This document shows, in pieces, positions 43,487 through 50,795 of a DNA stretch of 64,000 bases. Source of the stretch: Thermoguttaceae bacterium (GTDB taxonomy: Bacteria > Planctomycetota > Planctomycetia > Pirellulales > Thermoguttaceae). The stretch is from contig JAFQXE010000038.1 in the NCBI GenBank assembly GCA_017407125.1, positions 164,936-228,935 of the forward strand, in the 5' to 3' direction. Under the pieces are notes generated by a model. The model had not been told where the DNA came from. It worked only from the letters and a program-made list of their open reading frames with translations, and did not search any database. The translations under genes and the position numbers were made by a program. Each line of letters starts with the position of its first letter. The stretch's first letter is position 1.

Positions 43487-46453
43487 ATGAACAAAGCCAT
43501 GAATAAACCTTTTGTATTGCTTTCCCGCTTTTTTGCGGCGTTGGTTGTTATCGCGTTTGCCGCGTCTGCGCTGGCGGACGTTGTCTACAATCCTTTTGTC
43601 AAAGTTGACGTGAACGGGTATAATAATAGCACGGGCAAGAATCCTTCTGCAACCCTTGCCGGCTATAATACAATGGACTTCGTCAACGCTACGCTTACCA
43701 ACACGGTTACCGTTAGTCCAGACGTTTCCGTAACGGTCGATCGCGTATCTACAACTAAAAACAGAGATCGCGAATCTAACAAGGGCGATGGGTTGACAAA
43801 CGATTTTATCTTTGAGCAAACAACAAACGAGCCAATTACGGTTACTCTTAACGGTTTGACAGTTGGAAAAGAGTACTCGCTTAAGATTTATTCTCAAGAT
43901 ATTACTGCCAATAACGGGACGTCTGCAACATGGAATATAACGCAGGGCGAAACGACAGAACAGATTGGCGTTCAGCCAAACACGACCGGCGCCAACAGCT
44001 ACAAAACGACAGATTCTGCTACGTATTTGGCGTACACGTTTACCGCCAGCGCCAATACGGCTGTTCTGACGGGTCTTGCTACAGACCGTTTTGTTTTCCT
44101 CAACGGCATTGAACTTTCTGAAGCGTACGACCCGGCGTCAGGATACACCTATTTTGACGTCAACTCCAACCAAAAAGACGGGACACAAACTCGAATCATT
44201 TCGCCACGCGCAACAGAGCTTTTTGTGGATAATTCTAACACGTCCAACACCGCCACAGCAACGGCGCCGTCGGGAATTAAGATAACAGTAACGTCAGACG
44301 CCGTTCTCAATTCCAGAACGAGAAAAATCGAGAACTCGGCAGTAGACATGAACTTGTACAACGACTTTCTCTTTTCCGGCGCTAAAAAGCCGTTTACGGT
44401 AACGCTGGATAATTTGTCTGCTGATACGATTTACCGCATGACGGTTCATTCGGTTGACACGTCCGGGGATCAATCCGCAGGTCGCTGGACGATGAGCAAC
44501 TCTGACGGCGACGTCCTGTTTGTTAAGAGTCATACGTTAACGTTTAACGACGCCTCAACCTGGGCGTTTAGTCAAAGTTTCAAACCGGGGACAACCAGCG
44601 TATCGATGAGCGCTGAACTTAACAGTAAAGTCTATACCATGTTCAACGGCTTGGAATTACAGACGATTTCCCAGGATACCGCAGATTATACGTGGGTTTC
44701 TGGAAGAAAGGATTGGTTAGCCGCTGGTAAATGGCAGAAAAAAGACGGTACAACTGGAACTCCGGGCGCTGGCGATATTTGCTATGTTACCAGTACTGAC
44801 ACTACGGCTATGGACACTAATTACTGGCTTGAAACTACAACAACGCCGTTTAACGGAACTCTGGTTATGGGAACAGGTTCTCGTTTACTCATGAAAAGCA
44901 ACGCCACGGCTAACGACCTCATTTTTGACGGCGGCTATCTTCATCATGGAGAGCAAAGTAAAACCTATGCGCTTAGCGGGAATCTGCTTGTTGCCAGCAA
45001 TACGACTATTGATTTAGACGATGGCGGCGCTCGAACGCTGCAAATCAATTCCGTTATGACGGGATCTGGAAATCTGAACATCCTCGGCAGCGGCATTTCT
45101 AACTCAGTAGTTGAACTGAACAATGTTAACGAGGCTAATTATCACGGGAAGTTTATCCTTACTAAAACCAACCTGAAATTGACAGGGACTAACGCCTGTG
45201 TGGGAACTGGAGATTTGGATATTCCGTCCACGTCTCAGCTGACCCTTAATGGACCAAATGCCGGTTTGCACTACGTCAACAAGTTAACCGGCTCAGGACC
45301 GATTTCTGTAACGGCAACAAGCCGCTTTGACCTGGCGTCCAGTGAAGCGCAGACGTACAGCGGTACTATCAGCATTGCTGCGAATCAGTCGCTTCATGTC
45401 GGATATACAACGTCCTCTGCGGACTGTTCGTCAGACGTCAACCTTCCCAACGCGACGATTAGCTTGGCATCCGGTTCGAATTTGGGGCTTATTCATCAAA
45501 GCAATAGCGCTAAGCAGACCAACCTCGTTATCGGAACGCTCAACGGCGTTTCAGGATCAATCGTTCGCGCGTCTGGATATGTAAATGCCAATGGCTCCAA
45601 ATACGCAACTTTGACAGTTGGCAATGGCGATTTTGCCGGCGTTATCGGAGGTTCAAATACCTCACATAATAAAATGAGTCTGGTTAAAAACACCGATGGA
45701 ACGCTGACGCTGTCAGGGGCTAATATTTACGCTGGCGGGACTGACATTCAGGCGGGGAAAATCGTCTTGACAGGAGCCGGAACGCTGGGAACGGGAACTG
45801 TAACTATCGGCGAAAGCGGAGCGCTGGAATTTAACGTTACAGGAGAGGATCCAAAGAAAATGACAATCAGCTCCACGATTACCAGCGCTGGCAAAATTAC
45901 CAAGACTGGCGATGGCGTTCTTCAGCTGTATGCGGCTGCTGAAGGGCTTGTTAACGCCAGCAGTTTTGTCGTTTCGTCCGGACGTCTCGATATGAAAGAA
46001 TACTTTACGGGAACGTTGGAAATTGGAGACGGCGCGGAATTCTCGCCGGGCAACTCGGTGGGGACGCTGAACGTAAACGGTACGTTCAAGGCGGACGCTT
46101 ATTCGACTCTGATTTTTGAACAGGATGCCAGCGGCATGGATTCCCTCACCGCCAGCTCGTTTGTTATTGACCCCAACGCTGAAATTCAATTGGATATAAC
46201 AGCGTTTATTCCAGGCGCAACGTACGATGTTATTGTCAATACGTCAACCGGCGGCTTTACGCAGGATCAGGGTTCTGAAACGTTCTGGACTAATCTTTTT
46301 GAGGACGGCCTTCCGTATTATTTGAATCTGTCCGTTGTCGACAATCATATCGTCAGAATGGAGATTGACGCCAACGCCGTTCCGGAACCGTCGACATGGG
46401 CGCTGTTGGTTCTTGGCGTTGCTGGTCTTCTGTACTGGCGTAAACGGAGTTAG
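43487..46453 (+). CDS. PEP-CTERM protein with autotransporter-type repeats
   Basis: The 988-residue protein has a signal peptide (FFAALVVIAFAASALA) and ends VPEPSTWALLVLGVAGLLYW plus RKRS, a textbook PEP-CTERM sorting signal for an exosortase. Two similar beta domains of about 170 residues occupy the first 370 residues (each with an NDF-F and a VTL-L-Y motif). The middle is a long beta-strand region (GNLLVASNTTIDLDDGGARTL, GTLNGVSGSI), and residues from about 740 carry autotransporter-associated strand repeats (LTLSGANIYAGGTDIQAGKIVL, GTLGTGTVTIGESGALEFN). It should be displayed on the cell surface. Two nearby ATGs (43487 and 43499) are possible starts. Confidence 0.88.
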   Translation: MNKAMNKPFVLLSRFFAALVVIAFAASALADVVYNPFVKVDVNGYNNSTGKNPSATLAGYNTMDFVNATLTNTVTVSPDVSVTVDRVSTTKNRDRESNKGDGLTNDFIFEQTTNEPITVTLNGLTVGKEYSLKIYSQDITANNGTSATWNITQGETTEQIGVQPNTTGANSYKTTDSATYLAYTFTASANTAVLTGLATDRFVFLNGIELSEAYDPASGYTYFDVNSNQKDGTQTRIISPRATELFVDNSNTSNTATATAPSGIKITVTSDAVLNSRTRKIENSAVDMNLYNDFLFSGAKKPFTVTLDNLSADTIYRMTVHSVDTSGDQSAGRWTMSNSDGDVLFVKSHTLTFNDASTWAFSQSFKPGTTSVSMSAELNSKVYTMFNGLELQTISQDTADYTWVSGRKDWLAAGKWQKKDGTTGTPGAGDICYVTSTDTTAMDTNYWLETTTTPFNGTLVMGTGSRLLMKSNATANDLIFDGGYLHHGEQSKTYALSGNLLVASNTTIDLDDGGARTLQINSVMTGSGNLNILGSGISNSVVELNNVNEANYHGKFILTKTNLKLTGTNACVGTGDLDIPSTSQLTLNGPNAGLHYVNKLTGSGPISVTATSRFDLASSEAQTYSGTISIAANQSLHVGYTTSSADCSSDVNLPNATISLASGSNLGLIHQSNSAKQTNLVIGTLNGVSGSIVRASGYVNANGSKYATLTVGNGDFAGVIGGSNTSHNKMSLVKNTDGTLTLSGANIYAGGTDIQAGKIVLTGAGTLGTGTVTIGESGALEFNVTGEDPKKMTISSTITSAGKITKTGDGVLQLYAAAEGLVNASSFVVSSGRLDMKEYFTGTLEIGDGAEFSPGNSVGTLNVNGTFKADAYSTLIFEQDASGMDSLTASSFVIDPNAEIQLDITAFIPGATYDVIVNTSTGGFTQDQGSETFWTNLFEDGLPYYLNLSVVDNHIVRMEIDANAVPEPSTWALLVLGVAGLLYWRKRS

Positions 46454-46463
46454 AAACGAGGCT

Positions 46464-46483
46464 AGAGCGCGATGCGCTCTTTC
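46464..46483 (+). terminator. Short hairpin terminator after the PEP-CTERM gene
   Basis: AGAGCGC and GCGCTCT flank GAT and are followed by TTT. It starts 10 bases after the stop codon. Confidence 0.65.
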
Positions 46484-46507
46484 CTGATCGATAACGCGGT
46501 TCGTAAG

Positions 46508-46696
46508 CTATGTCCTGAAACGGTTCAGATCTACTATTCCCTTGATTTTTAATTCCAGTCCAGGTTCGGATAAAAGCTTTTGAGATAACTCAAGGCGTTG
46601 CGGTAATCGGAATTCGTCCGCCCAGCTCTCGTAATAGAAAAACAGATTGGGAGCGAGACTTGTTATGTACTCGCTCCGTTCTTTATTTGACAGCAA
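46508..46696 (-). pseudogene. Possible small gene or remnant after the ABC permease
   Basis: A frame encoding about 62 residues (LSNKERSEYITSLAPNLFFY, then WADEFRLPQRLELSQKLL) starts at a TTG 27 bases after the permease stop. The same frame stays open upstream into the permease (VTIETKDCRILLSNKE), so the true start is unclear. The sequence looks protein-like, with a mixed helix pattern. It could be a small downstream gene or the end of a broken one. No family is recognised. Confidence 0.3.
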
Positions 46697-46722
46697 AATT
46701 CGGCAATCTTTGGTTTCGATGG

Positions 46723-47679
46723 TTACGCCAAGTCGCGATCTTCAAACATGAGCAGCGCTAAAACCAGCGCAACAACGCAGTACAAAACGCAGTAAAGCGA
46801 CGAGAACATCAGGTACGTTAGCGGCAATGTCTGATTGGCGCCAATTGAAGATTCGATGCTGAAGTGTCCCAAAACCGGCAGAATTGCCGCCATAACGTTG
46901 GTGATAAACTCTACAATTACGGATTTCCCGTGTGTAAATTGACTGACAAACTGGGGGAGATACTGAATCAGATGCCCTAACAGGAAAATGGAAATGCAGC
47001 AGGTAATATTCGCCAGCATTGGAAGCCGGGTGGACAGAGCGACCGCAACGGCGACCATCGTGGCGGTTTCCAAAAAAGTCATGGCAATGCTGGGCGTAAT
47101 ATTAACCATTGCATCGACGCAGTCTTGAGTTTTGGGTTCTTCTTCGCAGGTTTCGCGGGCGTTATGAACGACCTTATACCCTGTCGTTCCCAAAAACAAA
47201 CCGCCCAGGACGATATACATGACAAACACCGGAACGAGAATTCCAAAAAACTTGCCCAAAATAAGCTGAACCCGGCTGACGGGTTTGGAAAGCAGCATCA
47301 AAGCGGTTTTTCCTTCGATTTCTTCCGCGATCGAAATGCCGGAAAGCCATAACGCCAACAGAATTGCGGGAATTTTGACAAACGTCAGCCCAACAGACAT
47401 GTGCATTTTGAGGTCTTCGCCCAACGTATTGAATGGAATATAGGGCAAAAACAACAGCAGCGCAACGCCTAATCCAAGCAAAGCTGTAAAGAGGGTTAGA
47501 TTCATGCCTTCTTTGGCGGTTACCCAAATTAAAGCAAACAATTTGGGAAACGCGACTCGAGTCAACGCCAGAACGACAATCAAAAAAGCCGTCGTTACGG
47601 CAAGGTATACCGGGGGATACCACATTGAATCAAACCAGGTTTTAACGTCTGCAAGCAGAATTGGGGGAAACATATTCAT
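46723..47679 (-). CDS. ABC-2 type transporter permease
   Basis: The 318-residue protein has six to seven hydrophobic segments (AVTTAFLIVVLALTRVAF, FTALLGLGVALLLFLPYI, FVKIPAILLALWLSGISIAEEIEGKTALMLLSKPVSR). The phrase EIEGKTALMLLSKPVSRVQLILGKFFGILVPV is the conserved cytoplasmic block of ABC-2 permeases of the NosY/CcmB-like type. The partner ATPase is not adjacent in this window, so it may be encoded elsewhere. It may export a lipid, polysaccharide or drug, or insert copper-enzyme parts. The start at 47679 has no clear ribosome site. Confidence 0.8.
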   Translation of the reverse strand: MNMFPPILLADVKTWFDSMWYPPVYLAVTTAFLIVVLALTRVAFPKLFALIWVTAKEGMNLTLFTALLGLGVALLLFLPYIPFNTLGEDLKMHMSVGLTFVKIPAILLALWLSGISIAEEIEGKTALMLLSKPVSRVQLILGKFFGILVPVFVMYIVLGGLFLGTTGYKVVHNARETCEEEPKTQDCVDAMVNITPSIAMTFLETATMVAVAVALSTRLPMLANITCCISIFLLGHLIQYLPQFVSQFTHGKSVIVEFITNVMAAILPVLGHFSIESSIGANQTLPLTYLMFSSLYCVLYCVVALVLALLMFEDRDLA

Positions 47680-47947
47680 GGATAGTATCGTGTGGAAAAT
47701 GGTTGGTTGTCTGGGATTAGTATATATTAGACAACATATTCTTACGTATAATTATAATCTGTTTTTCATTCCAGACAAGAGGGTCAGAATTAATATTGAC
47801 AGAATAATAAACAATTTCTATTATATATAAAGAAATCAGACGATAACATATATGTGGAATCAGGGAAAAGAATCCGTCTAAAGCGGAATTCTGTTCCTTG
47901 TTTCCTGTTATTTACAAATTATTCACCTGAAAATAAATCATTTTACC
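47680..47947. other. Divergent AT-rich promoter region
   Basis: It lies between the ABC-2 permease (minus) and the secreted CX4CH protein (plus) and must hold both promoters. TATATATAA-like strings at 47820-47830 are candidates for a -10 box. No gene or hairpin is evident. Confidence 0.35.
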
Positions 47948-49729
47948 ATGAGAATTGCAATATTCATTTTGACCGCGCTGTTATCGATCGGAAGCGTCAT
48001 GGGACAAACGCCGCTATACGCCCCGCCGGTCGTTCCCAGCGTTCCGCAGACGCAATATCTTCTTAAAGCGGATTACAATATTCTGGAAGGCGTGGTTCGT
48101 CAGGAAGGGCGATATTATATCGTTCAAAGCGTCAACGGCGGATCCATGTTCGTTCCGCAAGACCAGACGCTGGCTGTTTGCAACAACATGAACGACGTTT
48201 ACTCAGCGCGCGTTGCAGCCATTCAGTCTGAAGACGTCGTTTCCTATTTAGGTCTGACAGACTGGTGCATTAAATACAAAATGCTCGACAAGGCGGAACA
48301 GCATCTGGCGTACGCCAAAAGAATTCAGTACGATTACCCGTACATTCCCGTCATGGAACGTCGTCTGGCGTTGGCAAAACAACAGCTTGCGCGAGAACAG
48401 GCGCCGGTAACCGATTCCATCGCGCCGAGTTCCAGCCAGAACGACCCGATTACTCAGATTAACAAGCTACGCAGCGAACGCACCGCTCTGGAACAGATCG
48501 CCAAAAATATGCCCGGCGACACGCTCAAGCAATTTTCGATGGAAATTCAGCCCATTTTGCTCAACTCTTGCGGGACGTCCAACTGCCACGGGTCGCCCGA
48601 CAACAGTTTCCAGCTTATCAGATCTCCGCAGTCGCATAATATAACGCTAAAAAATCTGTATTCCGTTTTGCGTCAGGTTGACAGAACCACGCCGGACGCC
48701 AGCCGTCTTTTGACGATGTCCTCTCAGGCGCACGGCGGATTGGACGTTCCCGTCTTCAGCCGAAGCCGCACGTCGGCGTACAGCCGACTGGTGGGCTGGA
48801 CGTATCGCGTCGCCCGTCCGTCGCAGGGGCTGGCAATGGATAAAACCGCCGAGTACGAAAGCATGTTCGGAGATTCCTCGCCGCTCTCCCCGGCTGAAGA
48901 ACGAATTCCAGCTGGACAGGAGTTCGCAGCAGACAATCCCCCGGCGCAGCCGCAGTCGTTTGACCAGGATTTTAACGGCATGGGAGACGCCGCTTTTGAC
49001 GCTGAACTGGCTCAGCATCCTTCCGCCAGACGGACGTCGTCGCCCAACGTCAAACGAGGCAATCCGGATCCGATGTTCTATGCAGAGCAGGAACCAGAAC
49101 CGACTAACAATTCCTTTGCCAACGATTCGCAGGGAACGCTTCGACTGCCTCAGCCGCCGGGAGAAGAAGCGGCTCAATATACAAGCGAATTCGACTACAA
49201 CAAATACGGGAATTCGACTGTTAATACAATGAAAATCAACGGTGAACGCTATGCTTCGCCAGCCGGTCTGCCGGGACCCAATAACGTTCCAACGCCAGCG
49301 CGGCAGCGTCTGGATCAAATGGAAAACAATCAGCGTCTTTACGGCAATCCGGACGGTCCGGTAGAAACGCAGCCCGCGCCGCAGCAGCTCAACGCTTCAA
49401 CCCAGTACGACAATTCGTCCAACTTAACGGAAGCGGAACGCAAATTTTACGGGCTTCAATCGCCGGGAACTCCTGCCGCCAACGCCGCGCAGCCAGATCC
49501 CAGCGCCTCGCAGATGGCAGCTAACAACCCGCAGCTTGTTCCTGACGCGCCCAACGCTCAACTGGCGCCGCCGTCGCCTGCCGTGGGAACGAATTACAAT
49601 CGAGAACCGGAACCGGAGCCTGCTCCGAGAGTTCAAACGCCGCAGCGGCGAAGAACTCCGCCGCCGTCTGACGCAGACTCAGACGGGTACGACGCCTATC
49701 CGCGATTAGACAAACTATTTGGGAATTAG
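47948..49729 (+). CDS. Secreted protein with a cytochrome-c-like CX4CH core
   Basis: The 593-residue product has a signal peptide (MRIAIFILTALLSIGSVMG). Residues about 40-150 carry short repeats of a helical type (LTDWCIKYKMLDKAEQHLAYAKRI, tetratricopeptide-like). At residues 208-214 lies CGTSNCHGSPDN, followed by a region like planctomycete cytochrome-C-type domains (SFQLIRSPQSHNITLKNLYSVLRQVDRTTPDASRLL). The heme motif would be CX4CH instead of CXXCH, so heme binding is uncertain. The C-terminal half (from about residue 300) is Pro/Gln/Asn-rich and probably disordered. It is likely an envelope protein of unknown role. Confidence 0.6.
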   Translation: MRIAIFILTALLSIGSVMGQTPLYAPPVVPSVPQTQYLLKADYNILEGVVRQEGRYYIVQSVNGGSMFVPQDQTLAVCNNMNDVYSARVAAIQSEDVVSYLGLTDWCIKYKMLDKAEQHLAYAKRIQYDYPYIPVMERRLALAKQQLAREQAPVTDSIAPSSSQNDPITQINKLRSERTALEQIAKNMPGDTLKQFSMEIQPILLNSCGTSNCHGSPDNSFQLIRSPQSHNITLKNLYSVLRQVDRTTPDASRLLTMSSQAHGGLDVPVFSRSRTSAYSRLVGWTYRVARPSQGLAMDKTAEYESMFGDSSPLSPAEERIPAGQEFAADNPPAQPQSFDQDFNGMGDAAFDAELAQHPSARRTSSPNVKRGNPDPMFYAEQEPEPTNNSFANDSQGTLRLPQPPGEEAAQYTSEFDYNKYGNSTVNTMKINGERYASPAGLPGPNNVPTPARQRLDQMENNQRLYGNPDGPVETQPAPQQLNASTQYDNSSNLTEAERKFYGLQSPGTPAANAAQPDPSASQMAANNPQLVPDAPNAQLAPPSPAVGTNYNREPEPEPAPRVQTPQRRRTPPPSDADSDGYDAYPRLDKLFGN

Positions 49730-49742
49730 TAATTAACGCACA

Positions 49743-49798
49743 GTGAGGAGCGCTTGCGTCAACTCCTCACTACTGCCTACTGTCTATTGCCTACTGCC
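49743..49798. repeat. Hairpin and tandem heptamers (TACTGCC type)
   Basis: GTGAGGAG and CTCCTCAC pair around CGCTTGCGTCAA. TACTGCC, TACTGTC, TATTGCC, TACTGCC follow (49771-49798), ending four bases before the stop codon of the GYF/TM2 gene. The GCTTGCGTCAA core is shared with the array at 16818. Confidence 0.8.
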
Positions 49799-49802
49799 TT
49801 TT

Positions 49803-50774
49803 CTAATACATGCGTTTCCCGGTTCCGTCATGTGTAACAGTGCACGCCTCTATAATAGCCCACAGTTCAAGTCCAAATCCTATTATCGTAGGAATGACAA
49901 ACAGAAATCGACCTTGTCCTTCTGTCGCCAGGGAAACAAACGAGATTATAACAAGCCCAACCAGATTCGAAAGACCGATAAACAACTGGACAATGGCGAT
50001 ATCCATCCGGCTGGCGTAAAAGTTGTGTATTCCCAGCTGACCGAAAAATATCGCCATAAGGACATAACTCATACGACTCGTCTGCCCTACTGGAGAACGG
50101 TCAAACGCCCTGCCCTGACCGTAACCATCGTTTCCAGAGTTTGGATCGTCTATCAGGTCAAACATGTTTATACTAGAGCTCGATCTGGCGCCAGCCGAAC
50201 CTGGATTAAAGTCTCCTGAACCGGGCTTATTCATCGAATTGGATGAAAACGAGCTGTTAAACAATGGATTGTCCGACAACGTTGGAATTGGCGGAACAGA
50301 ACTCATCTCTCCCCCTGCCCCGGAAAACGCTGAGGAACTGCTGGATAGAAGAATATCGATCAACTCCGGAACAGCCGAAATCGGACGGGAATTCTCGCCC
50401 TGACGCCAGACAAGAGAGCTGGATTTCAGCATACTGCATTGCAGCATGGTTCCCAAATCCGACTTTGTTACAGGCCCGTATCCCTTGGCGCCGTCAGCGC
50501 TGTAAAACCAGACGGGAGCGTTGGGGTCGTCAAACTTCTGCGTAACCTCTCCCGCTGCTGGCGCAGGAGCGATTTCTTCAATCTTCGGCGGCTCGACGGG
50601 AGGCAAATCCGGCAGAGGCGGAGGCGGAAGAATAATATCAATTGAATCCCAGACTTTTCTATCCCTGGAAATCTCGACAGGGTCTTTGAGACGTCCGGAA
50701 TTATACATCTCAAGGATTTTCTCTTCTTCCAGCGGTCCAAACGCTTTGCCGGCAAGTTTAACAAAATATTTCAT
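49803..50774 (-). CDS. GYF-like and TM2-domain membrane protein
   Basis: The 323-residue protein has two GYF_2-like domains: MKYFVKLAGKAFGPLEEEKILEMYNSGRL at the N-terminus and WFYSADGAKGYGPVTKSDLGTMLQ at about residue 88. A Ser/Asn/Gly-rich linker leads to a TM2 domain (about residues 230-320: SYVLMAIFFGQLGIHNFYASRMDIAIVQL). GYF domains bind proline-rich peptides. It starts 22 bases after the stop of the coiled-coil gene, so it is the last gene of the minus-strand GTPase cluster. It probably anchors or reports for the cluster at the membrane; that is inference. Confidence 0.82.
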   Translation of the reverse strand: MKYFVKLAGKAFGPLEEEKILEMYNSGRLKDPVEISRDRKVWDSIDIILPPPPLPDLPPVEPPKIEEIAPAPAAGEVTQKFDDPNAPVWFYSADGAKGYGPVTKSDLGTMLQCSMLKSSSLVWRQGENSRPISAVPELIDILLSSSSSAFSGAGGEMSSVPPIPTLSDNPLFNSSFSSNSMNKPGSGDFNPGSAGARSSSSINMFDLIDDPNSGNDGYGQGRAFDRSPVGQTSRMSYVLMAIFFGQLGIHNFYASRMDIAIVQLFIGLSNLVGLVIISFVSLATEGQGRFLFVIPTIIGFGLELWAIIEACTVTHDGTGKRMY

Positions 50775-50795
50775 AGCTGCGATCAGCGCAATTCC

